Shown in pieces: positions 24,888 through 36,364 of a stretch of DNA of 64,000 nt. The stretch is from Bryum argenteum (Eukaryota; Streptophyta; Bryopsida; Bryales; Bryaceae), in assembly GCA_037043015.1 (NCBI GenBank), contig CM073325.1:11573001-11637000 (forward strand), read 5' to 3'. The notes under the pieces were generated by a model. That model was given only the letters and a program-made list of their open reading frames with translations. It had not been told where the DNA came from and did not search any database. A program made the position numbers and the translations under genes. How positions within the stretch are numbered: position 1 is the first letter of the stretch; every line of letters starts with the position of its first letter.

Positions 24888-25775
24888 CCCCTAACTTTCC
24901 TTGAAGCCCGAAATGGGTTTTTGCGATTCCGGGCACCCTAGATGAAGGGGTTAGAAGTAATATTTTTGACTAAGAATTTTATTGGGTCCTCCTTATACTG
25001 CAAAGTGTATGTGGTAAAATTTGCAAAGTCAAATTCCAATTTTTGAGTCTTCTAGGACGATCCTTGGGTTGTGAGCCGAGATGGGGCAGCTCAAAAAAGT
25101 AACTTTTTTGATTTTTTTTTTTTTTTGAAACATGATCATTACTAAATCACTACTCAAATTTCAAAGTGACTCAAGTCAAAAAGTTTACCAATTTTACAAG
25201 GGCAGCCTCCAAAAAAATTTAAAACCGATCTTCGCAATACTCAAAAAAACAAACTTTGGATGTTATGATCTCTCAAATGGTAAACATCCAACGGTCAATT
25301 TTTTAAAGCGTAATCAGGCATATTCTTAGGTACAAGATCTTAGGGTTGGAAGTTTTAAAAAAAGAAAAGAAATTGGTTTACACCCCCACGAGTGCTTCGA
25401 GGTAGAGTTTTTTTGGGTATTGCGAAGATTGGTTTTAAATTTTTTTGGAGGCTGCCCTTGTAAAATTGGTAAACTTTTTGACTTGAGTCACTTTGAAATT
25501 TGAGTAGTGATTTAGTAATGATCATGTTTCAAAAAAAAAAAAAAAAAAAAATCAAAAAAGTTACTTTTTTGAGCTGCCCCATCTCGGCTCGCAACCCAAG
25601 GATCGTCCTAGAAGACTCAAAAATTGGAATTTGACTTTGAAAATTTTACCACATACACTTTGCATTATAAGGAGGACCCAATAAAATTCTCAGGCAAAAA
25701 TATTACTTCTAACCCCTTCATCTAGGCTGCCTGGAATTGTAAAAGCCCATTTCGGGCTTCAAAGAAAGTTAGGGG
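24888..25775. mobile_element. TTAA-flanked foldback element, copy B (long near-perfect palindrome)
   Basis: Bordered by TTAA at 24884-24887 and 25776-25779, with ends CCCCTAACTTTC and GAAAGTTAGGGG. The left arm (about 24888-25255) and right arm (about 25410-25775) are near-perfect reverse complements for some 370 bp around a loop of about 150 bp. Left arm plus loop match copy D (41059-41636) in the same order, so copy B looks like copy D with its left part duplicated in inverted orientation. Transcription would give a very long hairpin RNA. No coding capacity. Confidence 0.85.
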
Positions 25776-25779
25776 TTAA

Positions 25780-27260
25780 AATGGTCCTTCAATGAGTCCG
25801 TTGGGAAAGGAAAATGATGTTTGCCTACCTAAATGTAACTAGTCTTGTCCCTTTAGCCACGACGTTGGGAAAGCTCTCAAATATTATACGCAATTTACAA
25901 AACTTCGTTTGGACTCGCAATTCCTTTCAAGTGAGTCTTCTAACACAAACAAGGTAAGATATTTTTTGGAGGTAGTTGTGAGGCACCAATCTCAACCAAT
26001 CAAACTTGAGCTTTAGAATGAGGTAGGCAAGAGTTTCAAGTGCCTATCATCAAATTGGTTTTATACGGAAAATTAGGGTGTGGGGTCAACCCTATTCCTT
26101 TTAGTCAATTGCCACTAATTTATAAAATTATAGAGCATTGCATCAAAATTTGTAAATAGTGTAAGATGAACCAATAAAATCTATGACTATTTACACATTT
26201 AGTATTAGTTATTTGATCACTTTCTCTTAACTAATTTTAGGTGCTTACATACGCAAAACTATGCATGGTTGAGTTCACATTTCGAATTTCTTAGAGGAAG
26301 GGTGAAGGAGGTTCACTTACTTTTATTTATATCTTTCTTATCGAATCATTTATCGAAAATCAAATTACACAATTACCAGTTGTGTGCTTGCTTTCTTTTT
26401 GTAAATTAGAGATGTAACTAAAATCACAAATTACATGTTGGAGCACCAAATCACCTTAATTTTTGCTTTAAGTTGAACTTACTTTCTCACTCCTGCTAGT
26501 GTGGAGAAAATCTTAAGAACACCAACCCCTTCTAGGTCTAGCGTGAATAAAATGCCCGTTCGACCTACCCTTGATGATATGCCCACGGGACATAACAACA
26601 ATGACGTACGTGTGGAAAAAACAATGACAGAAGTAATTAATATTTGAGCTTTGCTAAAAGCTTTACCGGGATTGTGCAAAGTTCATTCACTTAGTTTAAA
26701 TGTTATATTATCGTTCAATCGGTCATAACTTACAGACATTTGCCAAAAAATTTAAAGATTTAAAGATGAATGATATTTGAACTTAGAAATCTCATGCTTA
26801 ACACACAAGACTATAAAAGTGAAAATTATCAAAATTAAAAAAACGATTTAACAACCAAGTGTCAAACTCACCTCTCACATGCAGTACATGGTAGGTGCTT
26901 AAAAATGGCTCAATTTTCAGCACCAGAAATTTACAAGGATGTCACAAGTATAAGAATTTTTTGTGCATGAGGAAAATTAGTAGGAAAGTAGAGCAAGTGT
27001 AATCATCATTTCAGACATTTCTACTATAAGTTATGAATTTTTGAAGTTGGAAATATAGGTGTTCCTAAAATGGTGCCCCAAAGTGATACACATGTTTAGA
27101 GTGAATACACGGTAGTATTGCATGGGGAGGCTATAATGTACCTCTTAGTGACGATTATCAAAGTTCCACAATGAGACCTGCTCCATTTCAGACCGCTCTA
27201 TCGTGAGGCATTTGTGATCAATTCTCAAATATTACATGAATTATTTGTGGTGTTCTTTTT
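25780..27260. other. AT-rich non-coding DNA with a dispersed repeat
   Basis: No gene found. The part from about 26880 to 27225 is similar to 33845-34080: shared blocks include GAAGTTGGAAATATAGGTGT, AATGGTGCCCCAAAGTGA and GCTCCATTTCAGACC. This shows an old dispersed repeat of unknown class. Confidence 0.45.
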
Positions 27261-27274
27261 ACTTTAGAGTAAAA

Positions 27275-27879
27275 GCACCAGAAGCCTTGGCTAGGTGGTT
27301 GGGGCCAATGAGTAGGCCGTGGGTTCTATTTCCCATACCTATGTGGTGCTCACCACCATAGTACACCCAACTATGATGAGTGCTTCTTGAACCTCGTTCA
27401 TGGGTACCTTAACCCCTAAAGGTCCAAGAAAGCGGAAATTGCTTTTTGGAATTTCCGCAGGGAGAAAATTCAGCCAACTTTGACCATTATAATCTCAAAA
27501 TTAGAGAAAAATTAACAGTTCAAATTTGACATTCGAGAAAAGGGTCAAGTTAACTTCAAGATCCTCCGATTGAATCTTCTAATCAATGCTTAGATTGAGT
27601 TTCTTGCACCTGAAGTAGAAGAAGATTCTTTTTGATAATTTAAACAATTTTGTATCAAGGACCTTTAGGGGTTAAAGCCTTATGTGGGGATACCATGTCG
27701 TGTATCTCTAAGGCACTAGTGGCTAGGTAGGAACTAGCATATTGTTCACCCCGAGAGGGGATAATAGTCCCGCCATTGCTGTGATGACCTCCGGGCATAC
27801 ATTCAAGGATAGGTCAAACAAACACTATATTCACGCCGGCCTTGAAATAGGTTGGAATTTCTCTTTCTTTCTTACTTTA
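27275..27879 (+). mobile_element. tRNA-derived SINE, copy 2, interrupted by element copy C
   Basis: Matches SINE copy 1 from AGCCTTGGCT onward, with A-box-like TGGCTAGGTGG (27288-27298) and B-box-like GGTTCTATTTC (27322-27332). Flanked by a 14-bp target-site duplication with one mismatch: ACTTTAGAGTAAAA at 27261-27274 and ACTTTAAAGTAAAA at 27880-27893. This is the mark of LINE-driven target-primed insertion. Removing the 263-bp TTAA element leaves about 342 bp, a normal plant SINE length. Its 3' flank is about 200 bp upstream of DIM1, so it sits in that gene's promoter region. Confidence 0.88.
27413..27671. mobile_element. TTAA-flanked TIR element, copy C (nested in SINE copy 2)
   Basis: A 259-bp element with ends CCCCTAAAGGTCC and GGACCTTTAGGGG, bordered by TTAA at 27409-27412 and 27672-27675. 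Comparison with SINE copy 1, which reads GGGTACCTCAAAGCC at this point, shows that the SINE reads continuously when the element plus one TTAA is removed. Non-coding and the shortest member here. Confidence 0.9.
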
Positions 27880-27972
27880 ACTTTAAAGTAAAAGAAAGAG
27901 AGAGCTCCGAAAGTTCCAGAGCATACCAGTCGTCTTCCTTGTTGAGCATATTTTTCACGCATAATTCGACAT

Positions 27973-27980
27973 TAGGGTTT
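27973..27980 (+). promoter_or_regulatory. Telo-box (TAGGGTTT) in the DIM1 leader
   Basis: TTAGGGTTT about 100 bp upstream of the DIM1 ATG. Telo-boxes near transcription starts are typical of plant genes for splicing and translation components. Functional use here is inferred from position only. Confidence 0.45.
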
Positions 27981-28078
27981 CAATTCATCACTCCGCTCTT
28001 GTCTCCCCTTGCGATTCTCACTTTGTCTCTAAATCACATCCTTTCCCTTGATCTTTTTTCGTTATCTTTGCTCCAGCC

Positions 28079-29195
28079 ATGTCTTACCTGTTGCCGCATC
28101 TGCATTCGGGATGGGCCGTGGACCAGTCCATCCTGGCGGAGGAGGAGCGCGCGGTCGTTATTCGCTTCGGTCACGATTGGGATGAAACGTGCATGCAGGT
28201 CTGCTCCCTCCCCTTCTTCTCTGTCTTTTGTTTCTTTACTCTTGTCGCTCTTACGCTTGATTGGTACCCGTTGTCAATTTGTGTGGAGGAAGTTATTTGC
28301 AGTATTTTATTTTTGTATGAGAACATTGCATGTCCCGCCGTGGGTCATCGAATTACGTGCAATTGAATCGGAGAGATAGGTTCTGAATTATCACGCTGTG
28401 ATTTATCAGTTTTGCTTTTCGATTACTTTGAGCTTTCGGTTTGTCGGTATGGTTTGGAGGTTGATAGAGCGTCTCCTCGAAGGAAACGTATCTCTGATTT
28501 TACGCTTTGTGCTTTTCGTTGTCGATCGTTCTGGACGGTGTTAGTTGCAGTACATTAGTTCTGTTATAATCACATTCGCATGTTCCGCTTCGGGTCACTG
28601 TCTCGAGTTGGAGGGATAGGTTTCGAATTATTACACTGAGGTTTACTGGTTTTTTGTATCTGGCGGTTTAGCTGTGCTATTTCTAGATTATATCTTGAGG
28701 CTTTGGTTTGGAGGTAATCTGCTTCTGAACGGAGGATCGTCTCGGAGGAGATGCGAAATTGGTTGATCTATGATTCTGTGTGTACTGTGTACCTTTTGTT
28801 TTAAGTTGGAGAGGCCGATCTGAGTCATGGCCTGTTCTGTCCTTTCAAGGTTGTGGCTAATGTTTTTTACTGGTGAACATCTGCAGATGGATGAAGTTCT
28901 CGCGTCTGTGGCCGAGACGATCAAGAATTTTGCTGTTATCTATCTTGTTGATATTTCCGAAGTGCCGGATTTCAACACTATGTACGAGTTGTACGATCCT
29001 TGTACAATAATGTTCTTCTTCCGTAACAAGCATATCATGATCGATCTTGGCACTGGAAACAATAACAAGATCAACTGGGCCTTGAAAGACAAGCAGGAGT
29101 TCATTGACATCGTGGAAACTGTGTATCGAGGAGCGCGTAAGGGCAGGGGTTTGGTCGTCTCGCCGAAAGACTACTCTACCAAGTATCGTTATTGA
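28079..29195 (+). CDS. DIM1: DIM1 / U5 snRNP 15-kDa thioredoxin-fold protein
   Basis: Component of the U5 snRNP and U4/U6.U5 tri-snRNP needed for pre-mRNA splicing (Arabidopsis YLS8 is the plant homologue). Two exons, 28079-28198 (40 codons) and 28887-29195 (102 codons plus TGA), joined phase 0 across a 688-bp GT-AG intron, give exactly the 142 residues typical of the family. Exon 1 begins MSYLLPHLHSGWAVDQSILA and has RFGHDWDETCMQ. Exon 2 begins MDEVLASVAETIKNFAVIYL and contains VPDFNTMYELYDPCTIMFFF, GTGNNNKINWA and the C-terminal STKYRY. As in all DIM1 proteins, the thioredoxin fold lacks the CxxC active site. Conservation is very high, so the gene is surely functional. Confidence 0.98.
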
Positions 29196-32045
29196 GATTT
29201 TGGTGGAGGTGTGTATGCAGTACTAGCGACAACCCATGATCTGGATCTACAGAGGGCGAAAAGTACGTTCAAGCTTGTACTTACTACGTTTTTATAGTTC
29301 TTGTCGTAGAAACAGGAAATGCTTTGAAGTTCTCTCGGTCTGAGTACCTTCAGAGGCTCATTGAGGATTTGTAAAAGACAGTTTGCTTTTGTTTATATTC
29401 TCCTGAATCTACTCTGGTGTAGTCGTTGCACACGGACGAAGCGGCATGGCTGTGCATATGAAGTAGTGCAGACTGATATTCATGTTTCCAGCAACAATCT
29501 TTTCAAGGTGCAATATATTTCTCTACTGATAATCTGCATCCTCTTCGTTAGCTTTGTGATGCTTCACGGTGTGAAGGCCACTTTGTTTTAGTTGCTTTCA
29601 TTTGCAGTTGAAAATTGGGCCATGATGCTCTGTTATAGTTGTGCTTGTGCAGATGTTCAGTTTAATCCCTCTACTACGTTTGATGAGAGACTGATGTTAT
29701 TGCCCGGCCTTGACGCCTGAGGTACCATGCATTTGCTCCTGGTTTCGTTCCATTGATTCCCCAGTGTAGGGAGGAGCCATTTTTAGGGGAAGAGGTTGAT
29801 TGACTTGGATATGAACAAGGTTAGATTCAATCTCTATTGGTGATGTGCACATACTGCCATAGACACTTTTTCTCAGTACTAGGGTTCCAAAAGTTTCAGA
29901 TTTCATTCAACTACTGTCTACCAGATCGTGAGGTATTCACAAGCTGAAGTAACAGAAGCCTTACATCATTGCTGGGTTCACTTAGTTTAGGTTTGCAATG
30001 TTTGGTCCCTTGCATAAGATTAGCAACCAGTTGTTGGTCGGATAAATGTAAAACTTTTGAGCGAGCCGTGTAGTTTACGATGTTACATCTCACTTCTATC
30101 AGTTAAATTGAAAAGAAGTTAGTCATGCTAGTTAATTGCACGCAGTTTGGATACCATAGAGTCTTGTAAAGCCGGCATAATCTGTTCATCAAAAGTTCAG
30201 ATTTGAGCATGCTTAGAACATTGGCATACAGATTTAACGAAGCATTTGGTAGACGAAGTATGTTGGACCTGGGTTTCATACCTGAAGTCTATGATGCAAT
30301 TCTCATGAGTGATCTACATATCTGTCTTCTCCGAATCAGGTATTTTGAAGACCTTGCTCAAATAAAGTGGCCTTTTATCATTGCTATCCACTAGTATTGC
30401 AATATTGTCCAACCAATGCCGTTTCATTGCATCCACTTTGAGTGCTCAGGAAGCAAGAGAGTGGTTGATAGAGAAAATTCTCAACACCTTTGATACACGA
30501 TGACAAATTAGAACACAATATTAAAGATCTGGCTTATTACTTAATATGAATCTATGATGTTCACCAAAATATGGCATGGACACAATGTGATTCCTTGAGA
30601 GTAGAGAACATCCTCTACAGGATATTGGACATTGTGTCTTTGGTTACAAGTTCAATTTTATTCATTAAAACATTGTCTTCTAGCACCTTCTTCCACACGT
30701 TGCATTGGGAGAACTTGGGAGAATGTTGCATTGGATTTGTTCAATAACGGTTGGCTTATTGTCATTGAGTACACCTTTTGGTCAAAAGGAGTTCTGTAAT
30801 GAGAGTGGTTTTTGAAACCTCCATACTCTAAACCTCCATACTCTAAATCTCACTCTCAACCAGTGAAATTCCAAATTTTGCAAATGGCCCCATTTCATTG
30901 TTTACCAATGTAAAGGGACCATCTCAATTCTTCTTACCAACCGCCTAATTTCAATGCAAGGTGTCCTTCGAGAAACATAAGCCGAGGATTTAAGGTAAAA
31001 GGACCCATTCCCGATTGGGGACCAACAACTGATCTGTACGTTATACAAATTCTGTGAGCCAGGAGACTGATTGCCGATTGTTGATTGGTCAGAATGATGA
31101 TTAGAAACCACTCTTGCTGTGATCAGTTACTAGAGACTCTACATATTAGTTATGGGTGGTTTTCAACTTTTCACTTAAAAAATTTGTAACTATTTCAATA
31201 TTGGGAATAAAATTCCAGTTTTTTTTGCATTCAACAATAAGTAACCTTATGTTTGTACAGGGGAAAAATCCTCTTCAAATTATTAGCCTCAAAAACATAT
31301 GCTAAAAACCTTAAGTGGTCGATTATAGGTCCTTTTGCCTTAGCACTTGTCATGTGAATCTCCAATAAAACATTTATACAAAACAATGCTAGGGGTTGCT
31401 TAAGACTAGAAGATGAGAAGTCAAGGTTTTAAAACCAAGAAGTTAAAGAGATGAGGCTTTACACTCACATATGTGAGTTGAAAGGAGGAAAAGAGGGAAT
31501 ATGACATGAACAACACCTTTTGCCATTATGGCATCAAAAGTTTGATGGGGTTACTTTATACAACTTTTGGAAGGCCGTCTAGCCAAAATTTGTTTTCAAC
31601 TATTCTGCATATCTGCTTTCGTACAACCATGCTCGAAAAAATTTGTTGAAAAAACTTGTCACTTGTTGGAACTAGCTTCTCCACTTTTTTTTGCCCAGGA
31701 GACTCATCAAGTCAGATTTATGATTGACGATAGATAAGTCTTGAGACTTCAAAGACTATCAGGGAAATATTCAACCCAACTCTTACAAATTAGGAAGCCA
31801 AGTGACATTTTACATTGCAATACTTTTCCGTGTGGAGTAACGATTAGCAACTGCATTTTGAGAATAAGTACTCAACCCTGAAAATTGAGCTAGTATTGAA
31901 CACCTTGACATAAACTTTTGACAAAACGTCTGAAGGCGACGCGGACAAGTATCATAGTTCCAGAAGCTTCGCGGACGTTCACGACACAACGCCGGTTGTC
32001 GTAGCGGACAAGGACACGGACACGGCGGGTCCCACAAAACAACAG
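29196..32045. other. DIM1 3' region and gene-free DNA
   Basis: The DIM1 3' UTR should run from 29196. Further on I see only short unmatched frames such as 30209-30394 (62 codons). A short duplicated phrase CCTCCATACTCTAAA occurs twice near 30827-30845. Weak resemblance of the minus strand near 30900-31060 to retroelement integrase tails is too poor to call. Confidence 0.35.
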
Positions 32046-32234
32046 TTGAAACTTCCAGACCCTTCCTTGCCTCCTACTCCATGTCTCTTTCGTTCTCTCC
32101 TTCTGGCCCACACCGCCCCCGCCCAATCTTTCAAATACTGCATTCGATCGCCCTCTTCCCAATTGTCTCCGTCTTCTCCTCATCTTCGTCTCCGATCGTC
32201 GCTGCTGTTTCTATTTCAGCCTCTCCGTCACCAG

Positions 32235-32748
32235 GTGAGACTCCAATCTCCCTTCATTTCTCACTATGTGATCACTCATGCAGGAAATTGCCCTGATTCA
32301 GAGGTTTTGTTCTTCTCGAAATTTCATATACATGCTCATTGCTATCTTGGACGGTAGTTTCGTTTTGATGTTACGGTCTTATTTTTAAAATCCTGCTGTA
32401 GTTTGACGGCTTGAATTGCGAGCTGTCAATCGCTAGAGGAAAGTGATGCAGCTTCCACTGTTTGGATTTCGATATGAGGAATTTTTGTTCACTTTCAGCA
32501 GTGCGAATTGTCTATTTTGAGAGCGTGGATCAATTTTTTCTTGTGCGAGCGATTCTGATCGTGGAGAGCGAGCGTTTTTTTGTTGCGCTTTGAGAATTGT
32601 CTTGTCGGGGATTGTTTCTTGGACTTCTTGCTCGGGATTCGGTGGCTTGTTGTGTTTTGTGATGTTAGTCGAGGGTGCTAATGTAGCTCGTTTTGGTGAC
32701 AGGTGTGATTTGTGGTTTTCGATCAATATTCTTGAGGAGTTCTATCAG
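32235..32748 (+). other. Probable 5' UTR intron of MBF1
   Basis: A strong donor CACCAG|GTGAGA at 32235 and an acceptor TTCTATCAG at 32748, four bases before the MBF1 ATG, bracket 514 bp of T-rich DNA. The pyrimidine-rich leader lies upstream (about 32046-32234). Leader introns often raise expression of housekeeping genes. Inferred from splice motifs only. Confidence 0.55.
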
Positions 32749-32753
32749 TAGGC

Positions 32754-33188
32754 ATGCCAACAAGAACAGCCGGGCCTATCTCCCAGGATTGGGCCCCTGT
32801 TGTAGTGCAGAAGCGACCAGTGAAGGGAGCGGACGCGCGTGACCCGAAAGTTATCGCTGCTGCGATTCGTGCTGGCGCTGAGATTCAGACTGTTCGGAAA
32901 TTTGATGCTGGATCAAACAAGAAGCAATCCGCAGCACCTTCTTTGAATACTCGAAAGCTTGATGAAGAATCCGAGCCCGCGGCGCTCGAACGTGTGTCGT
33001 TGGAGGTGAAGAATCGCATACAGAAGGCGCGCTTGGACAAGAAGCTCACTCAGGCACAGCTTGCGCAATTGATCAATGAGCGGCCTCAGGTTGTGCAAGA
33101 GTACGAGTCGGGGAAAGCCATCCCTTCACAGCAGGTTTTGGGGAAAATGGAACGGGCATTAGGTGTGAAGTTGAGAGGAAAGAAGTGA
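32754..33188 (+). CDS. MBF1: Multiprotein bridging factor 1 (transcriptional coactivator)
   Basis: MBF1 bridges bZIP-type activators and TBP in the nucleus and contributes to stress tolerance. Archaeal and yeast homologues also act on ribosomes. The 144-residue single-exon frame is full length. The N-terminal MBF1 domain (about 1-75) shows ISQDWAPVVVQKRPVKGADA, RDPKVIAAAIRAGAEI and LNTRKLDEE. The C-terminal Cro/C1-type HTH (about 82-138) has VKNRIQKARLDKKLTQAQLA, INERPQVVQEYESGKAIPSQ and LGKMERALGVKLRGKK. It resembles plant MBF1a/b rather than the stress-inducible MBF1c type. The start is the first ATG after a good acceptor. Confidence 0.97.
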   Translation: MPTRTAGPISQDWAPVVVQKRPVKGADARDPKVIAAAIRAGAEIQTVRKFDAGSNKKQSAAPSLNTRKLDEESEPAALERVSLEVKNRIQKARLDKKLTQAQLAQLINERPQVVQEYESGKAIPSQQVLGKMERALGVKLRGKK

Positions 33189-36100
33189 TCCATGGTATCA
33201 TCATAAATTTCCACTTTGAATTCATAGTTAGAATTCCTGACGACAGCTTTTAGAGCATCTACAGCAATTGCTAGCTCATCGAAATCGCTAGTTCTAACAA
33301 CCTGTGTCATTGGTCCTTAGGGTGACGATGCAAGTGTATGTTACATATTTTGTACAAAATTGTAACCAAGCAGTATCCGCTTATTTCAGCAATCCGCTCA
33401 TCGTTGTGTATCTCTTCTTTCGTTTGCCTCACAAGTGAGACACCGTTCAAGCATTTTACATTGCGATAAGGAGAAGTGAAATCTGATGAGACTTCGCCAT
33501 TGTGAGAAATTTATTTATCTGATTTCTTTTGAGTTCAAGGTTGATGGGAAAGTTTTGCAAGTGATTCAAGATTGGATCAGAAAATGTGACATTTAAAAAA
33601 AAAAAAAGATATCAGTACTCTGTTTCGTAGGACATTATATAAAAGTGTAACGCAAGTGTCTATCTGTATATGACAACAAGGTTATTGCAATATGTCTTCA
33701 TTTTGTTTTTTGTATTATTTTTTGTTATGGTTAGGAACTTTTCAATGACGGTAGATGAAAGCTTGTTACCACACACATATGCTATAATAATGGCTCACTA
33801 TTCAGCCTGGAATAGGCTCAATAGGCTCAATCATGGGCTCAATATTTAGCGCAGGAGATCTACTTTCTACTTTCTTGCTTGGGAAAATTAGTGGAATGAG
33901 ATAGAGAAAGTGGAATCATCAATGAACTTGCTTGTGAGTCATTTTGAAGTTGAATATATAGGTGTTTCTATAATGGTGCCCTAAAGTGACACCCTATAAT
34001 GGTTGCATTGATCACAAGGTACTAGTGTATTGGGAAGCCCGCTCCATTTTAAACCACTCTACGTTTGAGTTATGTACCACATAGCTATGTGGTATAAAAC
34101 TCTTCAACTTCAACAAAATTTAATAGAAACATGTTATGCTCATACATCACAAAGCACTCCTCTCTTAAGATTTAGCTTGTCACAATAAGAATGGTATTGT
34201 CACTTCCTGAAAATGCAATAAGACATTGCTAAAAAAAGTTTGAAATTGTGCATTGAAAAAAACACAATACTTTTGTGGATTTGACACCTTGGTGAAATAC
34301 ATGTATGCCTTTTCACACCTCTTTAATTTCTTAGAATTGAATGAATGTATATAATGACATTAGGTTGAATGTTGGATAATGAAATCAGTGGATGCCTTAA
34401 ACATTATCGTATAATAACGCATTAGATGATACTTCAAATTCTTCATGTTTTTCATATTTTCATGTATAAATTCTGAATATAAGTTGCTTGTAAATAGTTA
34501 GTATATATATATTGATTTTTTATGTGATTTATTTTCCTTTAAATTTTTTGAGATTATGCATCTTGTGTCTCACATGTAATCTATTTATGTTGCTAATGGA
34601 TCTCTTTAATAGACAAATTAAAATTTTATTTACAGAAGATAGTATATACTTACTAACAAAGTCTAAAAATCCTATTGATCACAACCTTTTATTGAGGACT
34701 CAAAAGTTTCCCTTATATTATTTCAAGGTCCCCTCATATCATTCAAGAGAATAGGCTTAGAAAATCAACCAAGATATAGAGTTGTAAAAGATTAAAATTA
34801 TAAAATTTCCATAATGTTAGGCAAATTGGTATTGTAACATTCTTAGATCTTTGATATTTTAGGAAAAAAATTCTCAAAAATTTAGATGGTTCTAAGTTTA
34901 TTAATTTTCTGCCAACTGTGAGGTCAACATTAAATGTACTGACTCTTTGGATACAAATTTTCAAGTTAATGTTGACAAATCTTAGTGTATTTAGGTTAAA
35001 TGACATCAAATGTAGAGTTTGTGGTCTCAAATACAATACATGTATAAAACTCAAGAAAATGTTTGACGATAGTAATACAAAATATCTCAATTTCAAAACA
35101 AATGTGTACATATTGTTGAGTATTTGTAAAAATTGTCAAACCAATATCACTAGTGACATCTTCTTGACTATTATTTGTTGACTTGCAACTCTTGACAATC
35201 GCCTCTTCTTTATCCCTAATTTGCGTAGTTGAGGTTTGTTATTGAACATGTCTCTCCTTCATGTTAATATCAATGAAAAAGTTCTTCATCATCCATTGTG
35301 ATGGAATAAGAGGTATCTAAATTTCATTTATAACTTAATCAAAGAGAATTTGGTGGTTCCTTATAACTATGAACTCCAAGGAGTCCTTATACATGAATTA
35401 TAGACTCCGATTATTGTCATCTATACTTTAGAATATTTCACTTTGGGTATCAAAGATCAAGTAGTGATACATGTTTATATATAGCGATTGGAAAATCAAA
35501 CTCATTATAGCAGTCTTATAATTATTGAAAATGAATCCGATTGTGATTTTTGTGTAAATAAACAATTTCACATGCAATATCTGAATTTTTGTAGGTCTTT
35601 GGCTCTTTGCAAGTCGCGGTTATGTAGGTCTAGGTTTATATTCAATATATGGAATTCAGTTTTCAAGAACTTGCACTACAGAGATAGCTTGCACCTTAAA
35701 GCATCAATTGAAGAAATATTTGAACAAATGTTTCTACAAGAATGTGCTCAAGCAATATTTCTTCCTTTCAAAATTTTATGACACAAAGTAAAAGAGAAGG
35801 ACCATGTACAATTGACTTGGAGGAACAACACTTTTGAATTCAAAATCTTTGCTTGTCAACTTTTATTTTGAGGTGTGTTTGCAAAACTTACAATTTTGTG
35901 CCCCTCCTCTACCAAATTCCATTAGAGTATTTTTGCACTCAAAATGAAAGATTATAGTTCAACTATAAAACCCTAAATTAATCCTTCTTTGACAAACTTC
36001 ACATTTATGTACGTTGTTATTTCACATGCTTGTTAATGTCAAGAGAGCATCTATACTACAATAGGTGCATGTATGAGAAGTTAAAATAGAAATTAACAAC

Positions 36101-36334
36101 TTATTTATCTACTTATTAATTTGATGAAGCCTATATGTAAAGGCATTTTCCATACACCTCCAATATTGCATCTTTGTATAAACTAGCTCAAGTAGTTGCC
36201 TAAACTTATTTGACAAATAAAAAACGTTTGACTTGATTGCTTGAAGGTTTAGTTTAGAAGGACTAGGGTTTTACAGGAATCATTCTATAATATAGTCCAT
36301 ATATCAATAAAAGCTCACTTTTAATATATTTCAT
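33189..36334. other. Intergenic AT-rich DNA
   Basis: Holds the MBF1 3' UTR and, at about 33845-34080, the second copy of the dispersed repeat also seen at 26880-27225. The remainder (34081-36334) is very AT-rich, with only short unmatched frames. Confidence 0.4.
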
Positions 36335-36364
36335 ATGATACTAAGGTGCAAGTTATGTTGCAGC

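Noticed and set aside
24888..25775. CRISPR-like or operon-type palindromic array
   Set aside because: The structure is one long inverted repeat with TTAA borders, not repeat-spacer units, and the genome is eukaryotic.
30900..31110. Possible retroelement integrase tail on the minus strand
   Set aside because: Only a few residues resemble such tails, with stops nearby and no LTRs.
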